DNA from: Muribaculaceae bacterium
GTDB lineage: Bacteria; Bacteroidota; Bacteroidia; Bacteroidales; Muribaculaceae
DNA length: 64,000 nucleotides
Assembly: GCA_017436845.1 (NCBI GenBank)
Contig: JAFSCJ010000018.1
Location: forward strand, 58,096 to 122,095
Direction of reading: 5' to 3'
The notes under the pieces were generated by a model. That model worked only from the letters and a program-made list of their open reading frames with translations. It did no database searches and was not told where the DNA came from. The translations under genes were made by a program, and so were the position numbers. This document shows, in pieces, positions 46,717 to 56,278 of this stretch. The stretch's first letter is position 1. The number at the start of each line of letters is the position of its first letter.

Positions 46717-46747
46717 CAAAGTTAGCGATTAAAACCCTTTCCCGCAA
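46717..46747 (-). promoter_or_regulatory. Promoter of mutS2
   Basis: Minus strand: TTG at 46747-46745, a 20-base spacer and TAACTTTG at 46724-46717, five bases before the annotated ATG. The transcript is therefore nearly leaderless, or the true start is a little downstream. Confidence 0.65.
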
Positions 46748-46780
46748 TATTTTCGAAACGACTTGATTAGCTCCTCAACA

Positions 46781-46809
46781 CAAATACCCCTCGATGTGTC
46801 GAGGGGTAT
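46781..46809 (-). terminator. Hairpin terminator after the DcaP-like porin gene
   Basis: Perfect 11-bp stem ATACCCCTCGA (46784-46794) / TCGAGGGGTAT (46799-46809) with a TGTG loop; on the minus strand it is followed only by TTTGTGTT, a weak T-tract. Confidence 0.65.
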
Positions 46810-46832
46810 GAAAAGCGAAGCTGGTAAAAGGG

Positions 46833-48128
46833 TTAGAAACTGAATTGAGTCATAAGACAGGCTCGGCGGGCATAATTGTGTTCGCCATTGAAATTTTGAC
46901 GTTTGCCGAGGTTGACTTCAGCTGCTACTTGAACACGTGGAGTAATATCCCAAAAGACGTTCATTGCGCTATATAGCCCATATTTGTAGGTTGTGGGGTC
47001 AATATGTCTCGATGGCGCAAAACGTTCTTGTCCAATGGTTGCACTTACAAATAAGTTAGGCCTAATGTGATATTGTAATGCACCATACCATGCCCATGAT
47101 GACGGAGCATACATTTCTCCCGGTCGGTTAGGATTATTTATTAAATCAAAATTTGACATTATCAAGTCGCCTGTGAGACTACCATATCCACGTCCCGCAT
47201 TTACAGTAGCATAAACGGTTAAATGATCAGCAGGGCGGAATATTGAACTAAGTTGCAAGCCCCAACCAATGCATCGTTCATTAGAACCATTTACTATATC
47301 ATGATAGGGGAGAACTCGCATAATTCCTGATAGCCTGATGTGTTCGTTGTGTCCCCACCCAAATTGTCCAAATGCGGCAATATTAGGAGCCCAATCATTC
47401 AGCTTTCCAGTGGTAATATTATCATAGCCTACCTGAGATTGTGGTGCTTCGATTGATGCAGCGGTAGTCCAATTCTTATCAAAGGAGTGCATCCATCGAA
47501 CGAGTACGGCGGTCGTTTGCACTTCGGCTTGTGGACCTTGAGCATCAATTAACGGTGGAAATGCTGCGGGATCTCCAAATGTTGAGTTGGCATATCCTAT
47601 GGTCCAATCATTGACAGTTGCATAAGCTTTCTTTAATTTCATGCCAACTTGATTATAGCCATCAAAATTGGTTTCGATGTATAATTGATAGTCTCCGAGT
47701 GCATGATTACGACCTATTACTCGAAAAAATAAAGCTGTTCCTGCGGGAGTAGTACTTATTTTTTTTCGATTTATATTGTCTCGAGGAACAGAAATTGCGT
47801 AAGGGATAAATCCGTTATATGGAATGACTCCTCCCCAATCATACCATCCACGCATGCGCACAACTCCACCTATACCCATTGCCAATTGGCTATCTTTACT
47901 CATGAATAAAAAATATGGAGCTCGTGGATCTTGAAAATGGCGAAATTGGTCCATATAAAACATATCTATCATTGCTCGTATTGAATCTTTGTGAGGATTG
48001 TCTCCATCTCCGATAAATACAATTTGATGACTTTTTTTTAATGAATCAAGTTGAATTTCGTCAGAAGTTTTAGCATTAACAATAAAAAATGTTGCTAAAC
48101 ACATTGAAATAAACATTGTCTTTTTCAT
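46833..48128 (-). CDS. DcaP-like outer-membrane porin
   Basis: A 431-residue protein with signal peptide (MKKTMFISMCLATFFIVNAK) and a short coiled N-terminal part followed by an antiparallel barrel. The motif DSQLAMGIGGVVRMRGWYDW and later YIETNFDGY, LKKAYATVNDWTIGYANSTF and PQAEV match the DcaP family of trimeric outer-membrane channels, which pass dicarboxylates and other small anionic solutes. The C-terminus ends in Phe (CLMTQFSF), as expected for barrel insertion. The solute cannot be named. No operon partner; the next gene is divergent. Confidence 0.8.
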   Translation of the reverse strand: MKKTMFISMCLATFFIVNAKTSDEIQLDSLKKSHQIVFIGDGDNPHKDSIRAMIDMFYMDQFRHFQDPRAPYFLFMSKDSQLAMGIGGVVRMRGWYDWGGVIPYNGFIPYAISVPRDNINRKKISTTPAGTALFFRVIGRNHALGDYQLYIETNFDGYNQVGMKLKKAYATVNDWTIGYANSTFGDPAAFPPLIDAQGPQAEVQTTAVLVRWMHSFDKNWTTAASIEAPQSQVGYDNITTGKLNDWAPNIAAFGQFGWGHNEHIRLSGIMRVLPYHDIVNGSNERCIGWGLQLSSIFRPADHLTVYATVNAGRGYGSLTGDLIMSNFDLINNPNRPGEMYAPSSWAWYGALQYHIRPNLFVSATIGQERFAPSRHIDPTTYKYGLYSAMNVFWDITPRVQVAAEVNLGKRQNFNGEHNYARRACLMTQFSF

Positions 48129-48232
48129 AGCGCATTATTTTTATAAAATTGTTGTTTTTCAATAATATTCAACAAAAACGATGATTTATTGTTTTAATTA
48201 TAAACCAAAATCAAGTTTAAATTATAAAAATT

Positions 48233-48799
48233 ATGGATGCTATGAATTTAAAAAGACTCTGTCAATCAAGATATTGGTGGGCAGTAATGTTGGTGGGAAT
48301 CATGATGATTGTTTGTGGTATGGCATATTGGCTATTACCTGCAACAGGCTATGCTGTCGCGTCAGTATTATTTGGATGGATGCTTGTAGGTGCCGGAGTT
48401 ATACAATTATTGATTTCAACAAGTCGAAATCGCCTTAAAAGTTGGGGTTGGTGGTTATTTGGCGGAATATTAAACATCTTTATTGGTTTTATGCTTGTTG
48501 ATAGAGTAGAGCTGGCTGAGATGATGCTACCTTATTTTTTATCAATAATATTTATTTATTGGGGAGCTATATCGGTAATAGAGTCAATTACGATACGGAA
48601 TTATAAATATTGGTGGATAAAACTATTAAATGGTGTTTTAATGATGTTTATTGGTTTCTTTTTTATTGGAGCAGGGTATTTAAATGATGTTATAATGGTG
48701 AGCACGTTAGTATCATTAGCGTTTATATACTGGGGTATTACATTAGTATCATCGTCTTTTGAATTGAAACCTATACCAAAGGAAGATAAAGAAGAATGA
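48233..48799 (+). CDS. DUF308 (HdeD-type) membrane protein
   Basis: A 188-residue inner-membrane protein with six hydrophobic segments arranged as three hairpin pairs, each ending in a Gly/Trp-rich turn (GAGVIQLLI, YWGAISVIES, YWGITLVSSS), the repeat pattern of DUF308/HdeD proteins. HdeD is linked to acid stress in E. coli; no such role is shown here. The short hydrophilic tail (ELKPIPKEDKEE) is cytoplasmic by the positive-inside pattern. ATG 48233 gives MDAMNLKRL; ATG 48242 is an alternative. The stop is TGA, one of the few in the window. Confidence 0.85.
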   Translation: MDAMNLKRLCQSRYWWAVMLVGIMMIVCGMAYWLLPATGYAVASVLFGWMLVGAGVIQLLISTSRNRLKSWGWWLFGGILNIFIGFMLVDRVELAEMMLPYFLSIIFIYWGAISVIESITIRNYKYWWIKLLNGVLMMFIGFFFIGAGYLNDVIMVSTLVSLAFIYWGITLVSSSFELKPIPKEDKEE

Positions 48800-48963
48800 T
48801 ATAATTGTTAAATATGTAAATATTAATGTTATAAAATGACTTTATCGTAGAAAAATCAGAATTTTGTAGTAGATTTGTATAGGTGAAGATTAAACTATTA
48901 GTTGGGCAAATCGTCCAATTAATAGTTTAGTTGATATAAATGAAATCTAAAACAAGATGAATT

Positions 48964-49929
48964 ATGATGAATGTTAGAAAATTAATGTTATTTGTAATTT
49001 TGTCAGGTTGTATCAATAGCATAGTGGCTCAAAGTTACTATGATGATGACATATATTATGATGCATCAAAAGAGAAGAAAGAAGAAAAAAAACAACAAGT
49101 CAAGAATTCTACTCAATATAACAACAATGCGTCATATTATTATGATTATCCTGCAGCTGATACCTATTTTGTATCAGGAACTTCAACTCGTGATGTAGAT
49201 GAATATAATAGACGTGGTGTTGAAAATTACTCAGGATCAGCATTGATAGACTCAATTGCGACAGAAGATTTTACATATACTCGTCGCATAGAACGGTTTT
49301 ATAATCCGTCGATTGTGAGTGGTTCTAATGATGCCGAGTTGAAGGAATATTATTATAATTCCCAAGAGGAGCCTACCGAGATAAACATTTATTATGTAAA
49401 TACTCCGTATTATTGGAGTTATCCTTATAGTTCATGGTATTGGTCATGGCATTCTCCTTGGTATTATGATGCTTGGTATGGTCCATCTTGGTATTATCGC
49501 CCTTATTGGAGTTGGTATAGCTATTGGGGTCCCTCATGGTATCCTGGATATTATTATCCTCATTATGTGAGACCGGTGCCCCATTATCCATCAAAACCGT
49601 CTTATCGACCTTCTCGTCCGGGGCATAACTATTCACCTGGTCGCCGTCCGGGAGGAACACCATCACGTAATAGCGGATATTATCGTCCCAATAGAAATAA
49701 TTCAAATGGGACATCGGTTACATCAGGACGTCGCCAATCAAATGTAAATAGAGAAACAGGAATTTCTAATTCAGGGAATCGGAATTCCGGATCAAGAAAT
49801 GATGGATACTCTCGCCAATCAAATAGTGGCAATAGAGGAAGTTCCTATCGTTCATCAGGTAGCTCTCGAAGCAGCAGCTATGGTGGAGGCGGTCGCAGTA
49901 GTGGTGGTCGACGAGGTGGTCGCCATTAA
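48964..49929 (+). CDS. Secreted low-complexity Tyr/Trp- and Gly/Ser/Arg-rich protein
   Basis: A 321-residue exported protein of unknown function. After the signal peptide (ending SIVAQS) comes an acidic/basic stretch with YDDDIYYD and KEKKEEKKQQ. An N-terminal region of ~120 residues ends in a Tyr/Trp/Pro-rich tract (about 143-205; YYWSYPYSSWYWSWHSPWYY and similar). The last ~110 residues are Arg/Gly/Ser/Asn-rich and end GGRRGGRH. No domain is recognised. It lies 47 bases before a FadL-type barrel gene and may be co-transcribed. Similar aromatic-rich exported proteins occur in Bacteroidota, but no function is known to me. Confidence 0.8.
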   Translation: MMNVRKLMLFVILSGCINSIVAQSYYDDDIYYDASKEKKEEKKQQVKNSTQYNNNASYYYDYPAADTYFVSGTSTRDVDEYNRRGVENYSGSALIDSIATEDFTYTRRIERFYNPSIVSGSNDAELKEYYYNSQEEPTEINIYYVNTPYYWSYPYSSWYWSWHSPWYYDAWYGPSWYYRPYWSWYSYWGPSWYPGYYYPHYVRPVPHYPSKPSYRPSRPGHNYSPGRRPGGTPSRNSGYYRPNRNNSNGTSVTSGRRQSNVNRETGISNSGNRNSGSRNDGYSRQSNSGNRGSSYRSSGSSRSSSYGGGGRSSGGRRGGRH

Positions 49930-49976
49930 TCAGGTTTAAACAGATAATATAAATTAATTCTTACATAATAGAAGTT

Positions 49977-51629
49977 ATGAAAAAGTCAATTATTATAGCA
50001 TTAATTGGGATTGCTCCAATGATGTTAATAGCGCAAAGTGCTATTGATGCATATCAACTTTCTCAGTCAGATTTAAAAGGGACAGCACGATTTGTGTCAA
50101 TGGCAGGAGCTTTTGGTGCTCTTGGTGGAGATATATCTACACTAAATCAAAACCCTGCAGGTATAGGGGTGTATCGTTCAAATGAAATAGGATTATCTTT
50201 AAATCTTGATTTCCAAGGCACAGAAACAAATTCAATGGGTAGTATAATGAAGACCGACCAAACAAAATTTACATGTAATAATTTTGGATATGTAGGTGCT
50301 GTTAAGTTGAATAGTGAAGTAATGCCTTATTTTACGTGGGGAGCTTCATTTAATCGTGTTGCTTCATTTGATAGAAAATATCAAGGATATATTCCTTCAT
50401 TAAATACGTCATTAAGTAATTATATTGCTAATTTCACCAATGGATGGAATGAAGAAGAATTGAATATGAGTTACTATGATTCTTATGCACCCTGGTTGAG
50501 TATATTAGCTTATGATGCATATATGATTCATCCTAATGGAAATAGTTCCTATGATGGAATGTATCAAGATGGGACAAGAGGTGATGCAACTTTTGATGTG
50601 AGAGAAAAAGGGTATGTTGATGAATATAGCATTAATTTTGGTGGAAATATAATGAATACTCTTTATTGGGGTATTGGATTTGGATTTACTGATATAAGCT
50701 ATACATCTGCTTCATATTATGATGAAGAGTTGACTGGTGCTCGTGTTGTTGATACTGATGGATTAAATACTATTACCGGTAATGGATGGTATGATTTGGG
50801 AAATTATCAAAGAGTAAAAGGTAATGGTTTTAATTTCAAAGCTGGTCTTATCTTTAAACCAATAAATGAATTGCGCCTTGGTATTGCTGTTCACACACCA
50901 ACGTTTTATGATCTTCAACATGAAGCATATGCAGGGATAGAATATAGCTATGCTAAGGAGATACAAACTCAGAATGACAGGGGTGAAAAAGTACCTGAAT
51001 ATGTTCCAACAAAAGAAGGATATGTTGAAGTTGATGAGGGCTATTATACATATTATGATTATGACTTGCGCACTCCATGGCGTTTAATTCTTAGTGCTGC
51101 GGGAGTGATAGGAGGTCGCGGTATTTTGAGTATGGACTATGAATATGTTGGTTATAATAGCATGAGGGTATCAGACCCTGATGGGAATGAGTATTATGCA
51201 GAAAGTGATGATATAGACAATTATTATCAAGCATCTCACATAATTCGTCTTGGCGGAGAATATCGAGTAACGCCGTCATTTAGTCTCAGAGCCGGTTATA
51301 GTTATCAAACATCTCCTGCAAAAAATGTGGCAAAAGATAATGATAGGTATATTTATACATCAGGGACTAATACTTTAGGAACTAATCCGGCATATACATT
51401 TGATAATTCAACTCAATATATAACAGCCGGTTGTGGATATCGCTATAAAGGTTTCTATATTGATATGGCATATGTACATAAAACAAGAGAAAGTGTATAT
51501 CGCGCATTCTCATCATTTGGCGAATTTAGTGACATGATGAATGATTATAAGGTTACAGAACGGTCAAATTCAGCAAAAATAAAAGATAATAATAACCAAT
51601 TGGTATTAAGTGTGGGATATAAGTTTTAA
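49977..51629 (+). CDS. OmpP1/FadL-family outer-membrane transporter
   Basis: A 550-residue outer-membrane barrel with signal peptide ending LIAQSA. The N-terminal hatch motif is clear: GTARFVSMAGAFGALGGDIS followed by TLNQNPAGIGVYR, the FadL/TodX NPA pattern. Later strands include GAVKLNSEVMPYFTWGASFN and the last ends LVLSVGYKF. FadL-type channels carry long-chain fatty acids or aromatic compounds; Bacteroidota members are often annotated only as outer-membrane transport proteins. Ligand unknown. The gene is closed by a strong bidirectional terminator. Confidence 0.88.
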   Translation: MKKSIIIALIGIAPMMLIAQSAIDAYQLSQSDLKGTARFVSMAGAFGALGGDISTLNQNPAGIGVYRSNEIGLSLNLDFQGTETNSMGSIMKTDQTKFTCNNFGYVGAVKLNSEVMPYFTWGASFNRVASFDRKYQGYIPSLNTSLSNYIANFTNGWNEEELNMSYYDSYAPWLSILAYDAYMIHPNGNSSYDGMYQDGTRGDATFDVREKGYVDEYSINFGGNIMNTLYWGIGFGFTDISYTSASYYDEELTGARVVDTDGLNTITGNGWYDLGNYQRVKGNGFNFKAGLIFKPINELRLGIAVHTPTFYDLQHEAYAGIEYSYAKEIQTQNDRGEKVPEYVPTKEGYVEVDEGYYTYYDYDLRTPWRLILSAAGVIGGRGILSMDYEYVGYNSMRVSDPDGNEYYAESDDIDNYYQASHIIRLGGEYRVTPSFSLRAGYSYQTSPAKNVAKDNDRYIYTSGTNTLGTNPAYTFDNSTQYITAGCGYRYKGFYIDMAYVHKTRESVYRAFSSFGEFSDMMNDYKVTERSNSAKIKDNNNQLVLSVGYKF

Positions 51630-51646
51630 TTTATCGGATATCGTAT

Positions 51647-51687
51647 AAACGAATAAAGGAGCTGAATTTCAGCTCCTTTATTCGTTT
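51647..51687. terminator. Strong bidirectional terminator between the FadL-type gene and purT
   Basis: A perfect 19-bp stem (51647-51665 with 51669-51687, AAACGAATAAAGGAGCTGA and its complement) around an ATT loop, with T-rich flanks on both strands. It ends the convergent purT operon and the barrel gene. Confidence 0.95.
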
Positions 51688-51705
51688 ATTCTTGTTGTTT
51701 TTTTG

Positions 51706-52896
51706 CTATCTTGGGAGAACATTTACTTTGAGAGCATTATAGGCTCTTTCGGCTTTTTCGCGTGCTGCTTCAACTGTTTCGTCAATTGCAAGAATAACAG
51801 CCATTCGGCGGTGTCCGTTAATTTCTGGTTTACCGAATATACGCATTTGCACTCCAGGTTCAGCAAGAACTTGTTCGAGGTTATCCATTTCAATTTTATT
51901 AGTATCACCTTCTACTACAACAGCGCGAGATGCTGATGGACCAAAGAAACGGATTGAAGGAACAGGTAGACCAAGTAATGCACGAGCATGTAGTGCAAAT
52001 TCGCTAAGATCTTGAGAAATCATAGTTACCATACCGGTATCATGTGGACGTGGAGATACTTCACTAAATATTACAGTATCGCCTTGAATAAATAGCTCAA
52101 CACCAAATATGCCATAGCCACCAAGGGCATCAGTTACTTTTTTAGCAATTTCTTGAGCAGAAGCGAGGGCTTTGTCGCTCATTGCTTGAGGTTGCCATGA
52201 ATAGCGATAGTCTCCATCAATTTGAATATGTCCAACTGGGGCGCAGAATGTTGTACCAGAACAGCTTCTGACTGTCAAAAGAGTGATTTCATAATCAAAG
52301 TTTACAAAACCTTCAACTATAACACGACCTGCTCCTGCGCGACCTCCTTCCTGTGCTATTTTCCAAGATTTTTCAATATCGTTTTCGGTTTTGATTACGC
52401 TTTGTCCGTGACCAGATGAACTCATAATGGGTTTTACAACGCATGGGATGCCTATTTCGGTAACAGCAGCTTTGAATTCTTCATAGTCTGAAGCGAAACG
52501 ATAAGGAGATGTCTTAACTCCAAGCTCCTCTGCCGCAAGACGGCGAATACCTTCGCGATTCATCGTTAACCAAGCTGCATTTGCAGTAGGGGTTACATTA
52601 TAGCCTTCTGCTTCTAATTCTTTTAGTACAGGAGTTGCGATAGCTTCAACTTCAGGAATGATGTGGTCAGGTTTTTCTAATTCAATTATTTCACGTAGTT
52701 TTTTTCCATCAAGCATATTGAAAACATGAGAACGATGAGCAATTTGCATTGCTGGAGCATTGGCATATTTATCACATGCTACAACTTCAACTCCATATCT
52801 TTGAAGTTCGATAGCAACTTCTTTGCCTAATTCTCCACTTCCTAATAATAATGCTTTGCGACCAACAGAGGTCATAACTGAACCTAATTTTGCCAT
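51706..52896 (-). CDS. purT: Formate-dependent phosphoribosylglycinamide formyltransferase
   Basis: A 396-residue ATP-grasp enzyme that makes formyl-GAR from GAR, formate and ATP, an alternative to the folate-dependent PurN step. The N-terminal domain has [20 protein letters not shown]. The ATP-grasp core shows [40 protein letters not shown] and the metal-binding [15 protein letters not shown]; the C-terminus has [11 protein letters not shown] and [13 protein letters not shown]. All elements are intact. It is the last gene of the long dnaN-led operon (28-base gap from rlmB). Confidence 0.96.
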   Translation of the reverse strand: MAKLGSVMTSVGRKALLLGSGELGKEVAIELQRYGVEVVACDKYANAPAMQIAHRSHVFNMLDGKKLREIIELEKPDHIIPEVEAIATPVLKELEAEGYNVTPTANAAWLTMNREGIRRLAAEELGVKTSPYRFASDYEEFKAAVTEIGIPCVVKPIMSSSGHGQSVIKTENDIEKSWKIAQEGGRAGAGRVIVEGFVNFDYEITLLTVRSCSGTTFCAPVGHIQIDGDYRYSWQPQAMSDKALASAQEIAKKVTDALGGYGIFGVELFIQGDTVIFSEVSPRPHDTGMVTMISQDLSEFALHARALLGLPVPSIRFFGPSASRAVVVEGDTNKIEMDNLEQVLAEPGVQMRIFGKPEINGHRRMAVILAIDETVEAAREKAERAYNALKVNVLPR

Positions 52897-52924
52897 TTTT
52901 ATGTGTATATGTTAGTTAGTTTAA

Positions 52925-53680
52925 TTATATTACTTCCATGTCAGCGGCAAGCCTTTGACGTACTACTTCATACATCATGACTCCGGCTGCTACTGATACA
53001 TTTAAAGAACTGATATTACCAAACATTGGGATGGATACAAATGTATCACATTGTTTTATTACTTCTGGTGAAACTCCAACATCTTCAGCTCCCATTACAA
53101 GTGCAACAGGGGTAGTGTAATCTGCTTGTGTGTAATTGATTTCAGCCTTTTCTGAAGCAGCAACGATTTGATATCCGTTATCTTTCAGAAATCTTACTGC
53201 ACTCAAAATATTTCTTTCACGACAGACAGGAATGTGATGTAATGCTCCGGCTGATGTTTTAACAGCATCGGCATTTACGCTTACACTTCCACGTTCGGGA
53301 ATAACGATTGCATTTGCTCCTACACATTCGCATGTGCGTGCAATTGCTCCAAAATTACGTACATCTGTAATTCCATCAAGTACAACAATAAATGGCAATA
53401 GCCCATCTTCATAAAGTTGTGGAACAATATTATCAAGCGAGTAATAAGTTACTGCTGATAATATAGCAACGACGCCTTGATGATTTTTGCGTGTAATTTT
53501 ATTAATACGTTCAATGGGAACTCGTTGAGAAACTATGCGATGAGATTTAATTAAATCATATAATTCGCCTACAAGTTCTCCTTGAAGATCTTTTTTGATG
53601 AAAATCTTGTCAATTTGTTTTCCTGCATCGATAGCTTCGATGACTGCACGTATTCCAAATATGTATTCGCTACGTTCCAT
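52925..53680 (-). CDS. rlmB: 23S rRNA (guanosine-2'-O-)-methyltransferase RlmB
   Basis: A 251-residue SPOUT-class methyltransferase. The N-terminal substrate-binding domain starts YIFGIRAVIEAIDAGKQIDK. The SpoU motifs are present: DVRNFGAIARTCECVGANAI (motif 1), ALVMGAEDVGVSPEVI (motif 2) and IPMFGNISSLNVSVAAGVMMYE (motif 3, knot). The methyl target is taken from the family and not proven here. The gene follows recN by 13 bases. Confidence 0.93.
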   Translation of the reverse strand: MERSEYIFGIRAVIEAIDAGKQIDKIFIKKDLQGELVGELYDLIKSHRIVSQRVPIERINKITRKNHQGVVAILSAVTYYSLDNIVPQLYEDGLLPFIVVLDGITDVRNFGAIARTCECVGANAIVIPERGSVSVNADAVKTSAGALHHIPVCRERNILSAVRFLKDNGYQIVAASEKAEINYTQADYTTPVALVMGAEDVGVSPEVIKQCDTFVSIPMFGNISSLNVSVAAGVMMYEVVRQRLAADMEVI

Positions 53681-53693
53681 GTGTTGGTAGATT

Positions 53694-55352
53694 TTATATA
53701 TTTAATAAAGAACGAGCATTGGCACGAGCCGCATTATTTGTGGTTGAGCCACTCAACATAAGCGCAAGTTCATCAACACGTTCTTCAATTGATAATTCTT
53801 TTATACGAGTGAGGGTAGATGTTTCATCATCCTCTTTATATACTTTATAATGATTATTGCCTTTTGCTGCTACTTGTGGTAGGTGTGTTATTGATATAAC
53901 TTGAATATTACGAGCAATTGATTGCATCATTTCTCCCATGCTATTAGCAATATCGCCTGAAACACCAGTGTCAACTTCATCAAAAATAATTGATGGTAAT
54001 TGCATCTTGTCGGCAATAATTGTTTTTATTGAGAGCATGAGTCGTGAAATCTCACCTCCTGAAGCGGTATTTCCTACAGGCATCAATTGTTGATTTTTAT
54101 TGAATGCAAATAAGAATTCGATTTTGTCAATGCCTGTAGATGATATTTCAATCGGAGTTATTTTTATTTCGCATTGCAAGTTTTTCATGCCAAGAGGAAG
54201 TGCTCTATCTTTTAAAAGTTTAGCAAACGAAATAGCTTCTTCTTGTCGATGTTTAGAGATCTCTTTTGCAACAGATAAAACGTTTTTATAGGCTTGTTTA
54301 GCTTGTTTTTCAAGTTGTTCTATTGCATAGTCGCTATTGTCAATAGCATCAAGACGCTTTTGAAGGTTATCTCTAATCGCGATTAGTTCATCAACGGTTG
54401 AAACTTTATGCTTGTGTTCAAGAGAATATATCTTGTTTAAGCGGTCTTCTATTCGCTCCAATTCTTGAGGATCAGCATTTAAATTACTATTATATTGAGA
54501 AAGAGTCTCTACAATATCTTGAATCTCAATGCGAGTAGTTTCAAGTCGCTCAGTAAGATTATTTTCGTCTTCAAGAACATTTTCAAGGTCATCACAATCA
54601 TCTACAGCGTTGCTCAAAAGAGATAAAACATTGCTTTTCCCTTCAGATAATGCTTCAAGGGCCGAGTAAAGAGTTTCTTTTATAGAGGTCATGTTAGAGA
54701 GAATTTCTCTTTCTCGTTCAAGATCTTCTTGTTCACCGGCAACAAGATTCATCTCTTCAAGTTGCTCAAGTTGGAAACGAGTAAAGTCTTCGTCGGCAAC
54801 CCCCTTTTCAATTGCTCGTCGAGTCTCTTTTAATTGGCGTACTGCATTGACATACTCTTGATAGAGTTGATGATATTCTTTAAGCCTATCATTATTCCCG
54901 GCTAAGTTGTCAATTATGTTTAATTGATAATCGGGAGATGCTAAAAGTAAATTTTGGTGTTGAGAATGAATGTCAACGAGTTGTATCGCAATATCAGAGA
55001 GTTGTGAAAGAGAAACGGGGGAGTCGTTTACAAATGCACGAGACCTGCCATTTGGAGCAATCTCTCTTCTTAAAATACATTGTAAGTCATCCCATTCGAT
55101 GTCATTATCATCGCATATTTTTTTTAATGAAGGATAATCCTTTATTGAAAAAATAGCTTCAATAACTGATTTCCGTTCATTATTGCGAATTACTTTAGTG
55201 TCGGCGCGCCCACCAAGAATAAGCGATAGAGCCCCGAGTATTATTGATTTCCCGGCACCGGTTTCTCCGGTTATGATATTAAATCCGTTGTGAAAATCAA
55301 TATCAAGATTATCAATTAACGCGTAGTTTGATATGTGTAATGATTCAAGCAT
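53694..55352 (-). CDS. recN: DNA repair protein RecN
   Basis: A 552-residue SMC-like ATPase for double-strand-break repair. Walker A GETGAGKSIILGAL is near residue 31 after MLESLHISNYALIDNLDIDF. The long coiled-coil centre (about 150-360) is rich in Glu, Leu and Gln. The ABC signature (TASGGEISRLMLSIK) and Walker B (LPSIIFDEVDTGVSGDI) follow, then the ITHLPQVAAKGNNHYKV motif. It lies 11 bases after the DUF4835 gene. The frame is complete. Confidence 0.95.
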   Translation of the reverse strand: MLESLHISNYALIDNLDIDFHNGFNIITGETGAGKSIILGALSLILGGRADTKVIRNNERKSVIEAIFSIKDYPSLKKICDDNDIEWDDLQCILRREIAPNGRSRAFVNDSPVSLSQLSDIAIQLVDIHSQHQNLLLASPDYQLNIIDNLAGNNDRLKEYHQLYQEYVNAVRQLKETRRAIEKGVADEDFTRFQLEQLEEMNLVAGEQEDLEREREILSNMTSIKETLYSALEALSEGKSNVLSLLSNAVDDCDDLENVLEDENNLTERLETTRIEIQDIVETLSQYNSNLNADPQELERIEDRLNKIYSLEHKHKVSTVDELIAIRDNLQKRLDAIDNSDYAIEQLEKQAKQAYKNVLSVAKEISKHRQEEAISFAKLLKDRALPLGMKNLQCEIKITPIEISSTGIDKIEFLFAFNKNQQLMPVGNTASGGEISRLMLSIKTIIADKMQLPSIIFDEVDTGVSGDIANSMGEMMQSIARNIQVISITHLPQVAAKGNNHYKVYKEDDETSTLTRIKELSIEERVDELALMLSGSTTNNAARANARSLLNI

Positions 55353-55363
55353 ACGATATTTAA

Positions 55364-56278
55364 TTATTTAATCTTGCCGGTTTTAATTTTGTCTAAGCGT
55401 TCTGCTTCAGTAGGGAATACAGGATACAGCCATTCATAAACCTTTTCTCTTTCTGTTGCATTTGATTTTGAATACACGTTTACTAATTCGTCAAGTTTCG
55501 CATCTTTAAACATAGATAATGCAACAGACAAGGGTGCTACATCATATATTTTTTTTATAGCTTCAATGGAATTTGTAATTGCGGAACGCCCTTTATCCGG
55601 ACTTAGAGCCATTTCGTCGAGCCCTGTGCGATGATATGTGTATAATAACTCTCTAATTATTGATGTATTAGGTTCTGTATATGCACTTAATACCGAACTG
55701 CGATTTTTGGTATCTTCAAATGCTTTCCATCCACTTTCTCCTGATGATTGAGCCATTAGTACGACATTTTCAGCTCGTTCATAAAATTGGTCGCCACCTT
55801 TGAGCGAGAAGCTATCAAAATCTACAGCCAGAATTAAGTAGGCATAAAAGTTTAGAATTGCAGTCAAGTTACTTTCCATTGAATTTTCCGAGAAAACGAG
55901 AGGTTCATTCTCTTGGTAGGTAAATTCAATTTTAGAGTCCTTAAAATTAATGAGTGTAGTCGTATAAGAACTATTATATACCGGTCGAGTTGATTGAATT
56001 TGGAGGTCTCCAATCATTGTGTTGTCATTGTATTCTTTTATGGTAAAAAATAACTTACACTCAATCTTTTCGTTAGCCGCAAATTGTGCGTGTGAAAATT
56101 TGGTAGTATTCATATAGTCATTAATGGCTGCTTCAAGAGTAGTAAACACTTGTTTGTTTGTCCCTTGAACTTGTTGAGAGTTAATCTCTACTTTACAATT
56201 CAATTCCTGCGCAAATGTAGGAATACAGCAAAGTATTGCCATTAAAGAAAAGAGTATGAATTGAACGTAATCTCTCAT
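55364..56278 (-). CDS. DUF4835 protein (PorD-like, type IX secretion associated)
   Basis: A 304-residue exported protein (signal peptide ending PTFAQE). After it comes LNCKVEINSQQVQGTNKQVF and a beta-rich domain with TKFSHAQFAANEKIECKLFF, then an alpha-helical half (ILNFYAYLILAVDFDSFSLK, GGDQFYERA). These are the DUF4835 hallmarks. Some proteins of this family are named PorD for a role in type IX secretion; I rely on that naming from memory. It sits between coaBC and recN, an order that recurs in Bacteroidota, and starts directly after coaBC. Confidence 0.82.
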   Translation of the reverse strand: MRDYVQFILFSLMAILCCIPTFAQELNCKVEINSQQVQGTNKQVFTTLEAAINDYMNTTKFSHAQFAANEKIECKLFFTIKEYNDNTMIGDLQIQSTRPVYNSSYTTTLINFKDSKIEFTYQENEPLVFSENSMESNLTAILNFYAYLILAVDFDSFSLKGGDQFYERAENVVLMAQSSGESGWKAFEDTKNRSSVLSAYTEPNTSIIRELLYTYHRTGLDEMALSPDKGRSAITNSIEAIKKIYDVAPLSVALSMFKDAKLDELVNVYSKSNATEREKVYEWLYPVFPTEAERLDKIKTGKIK

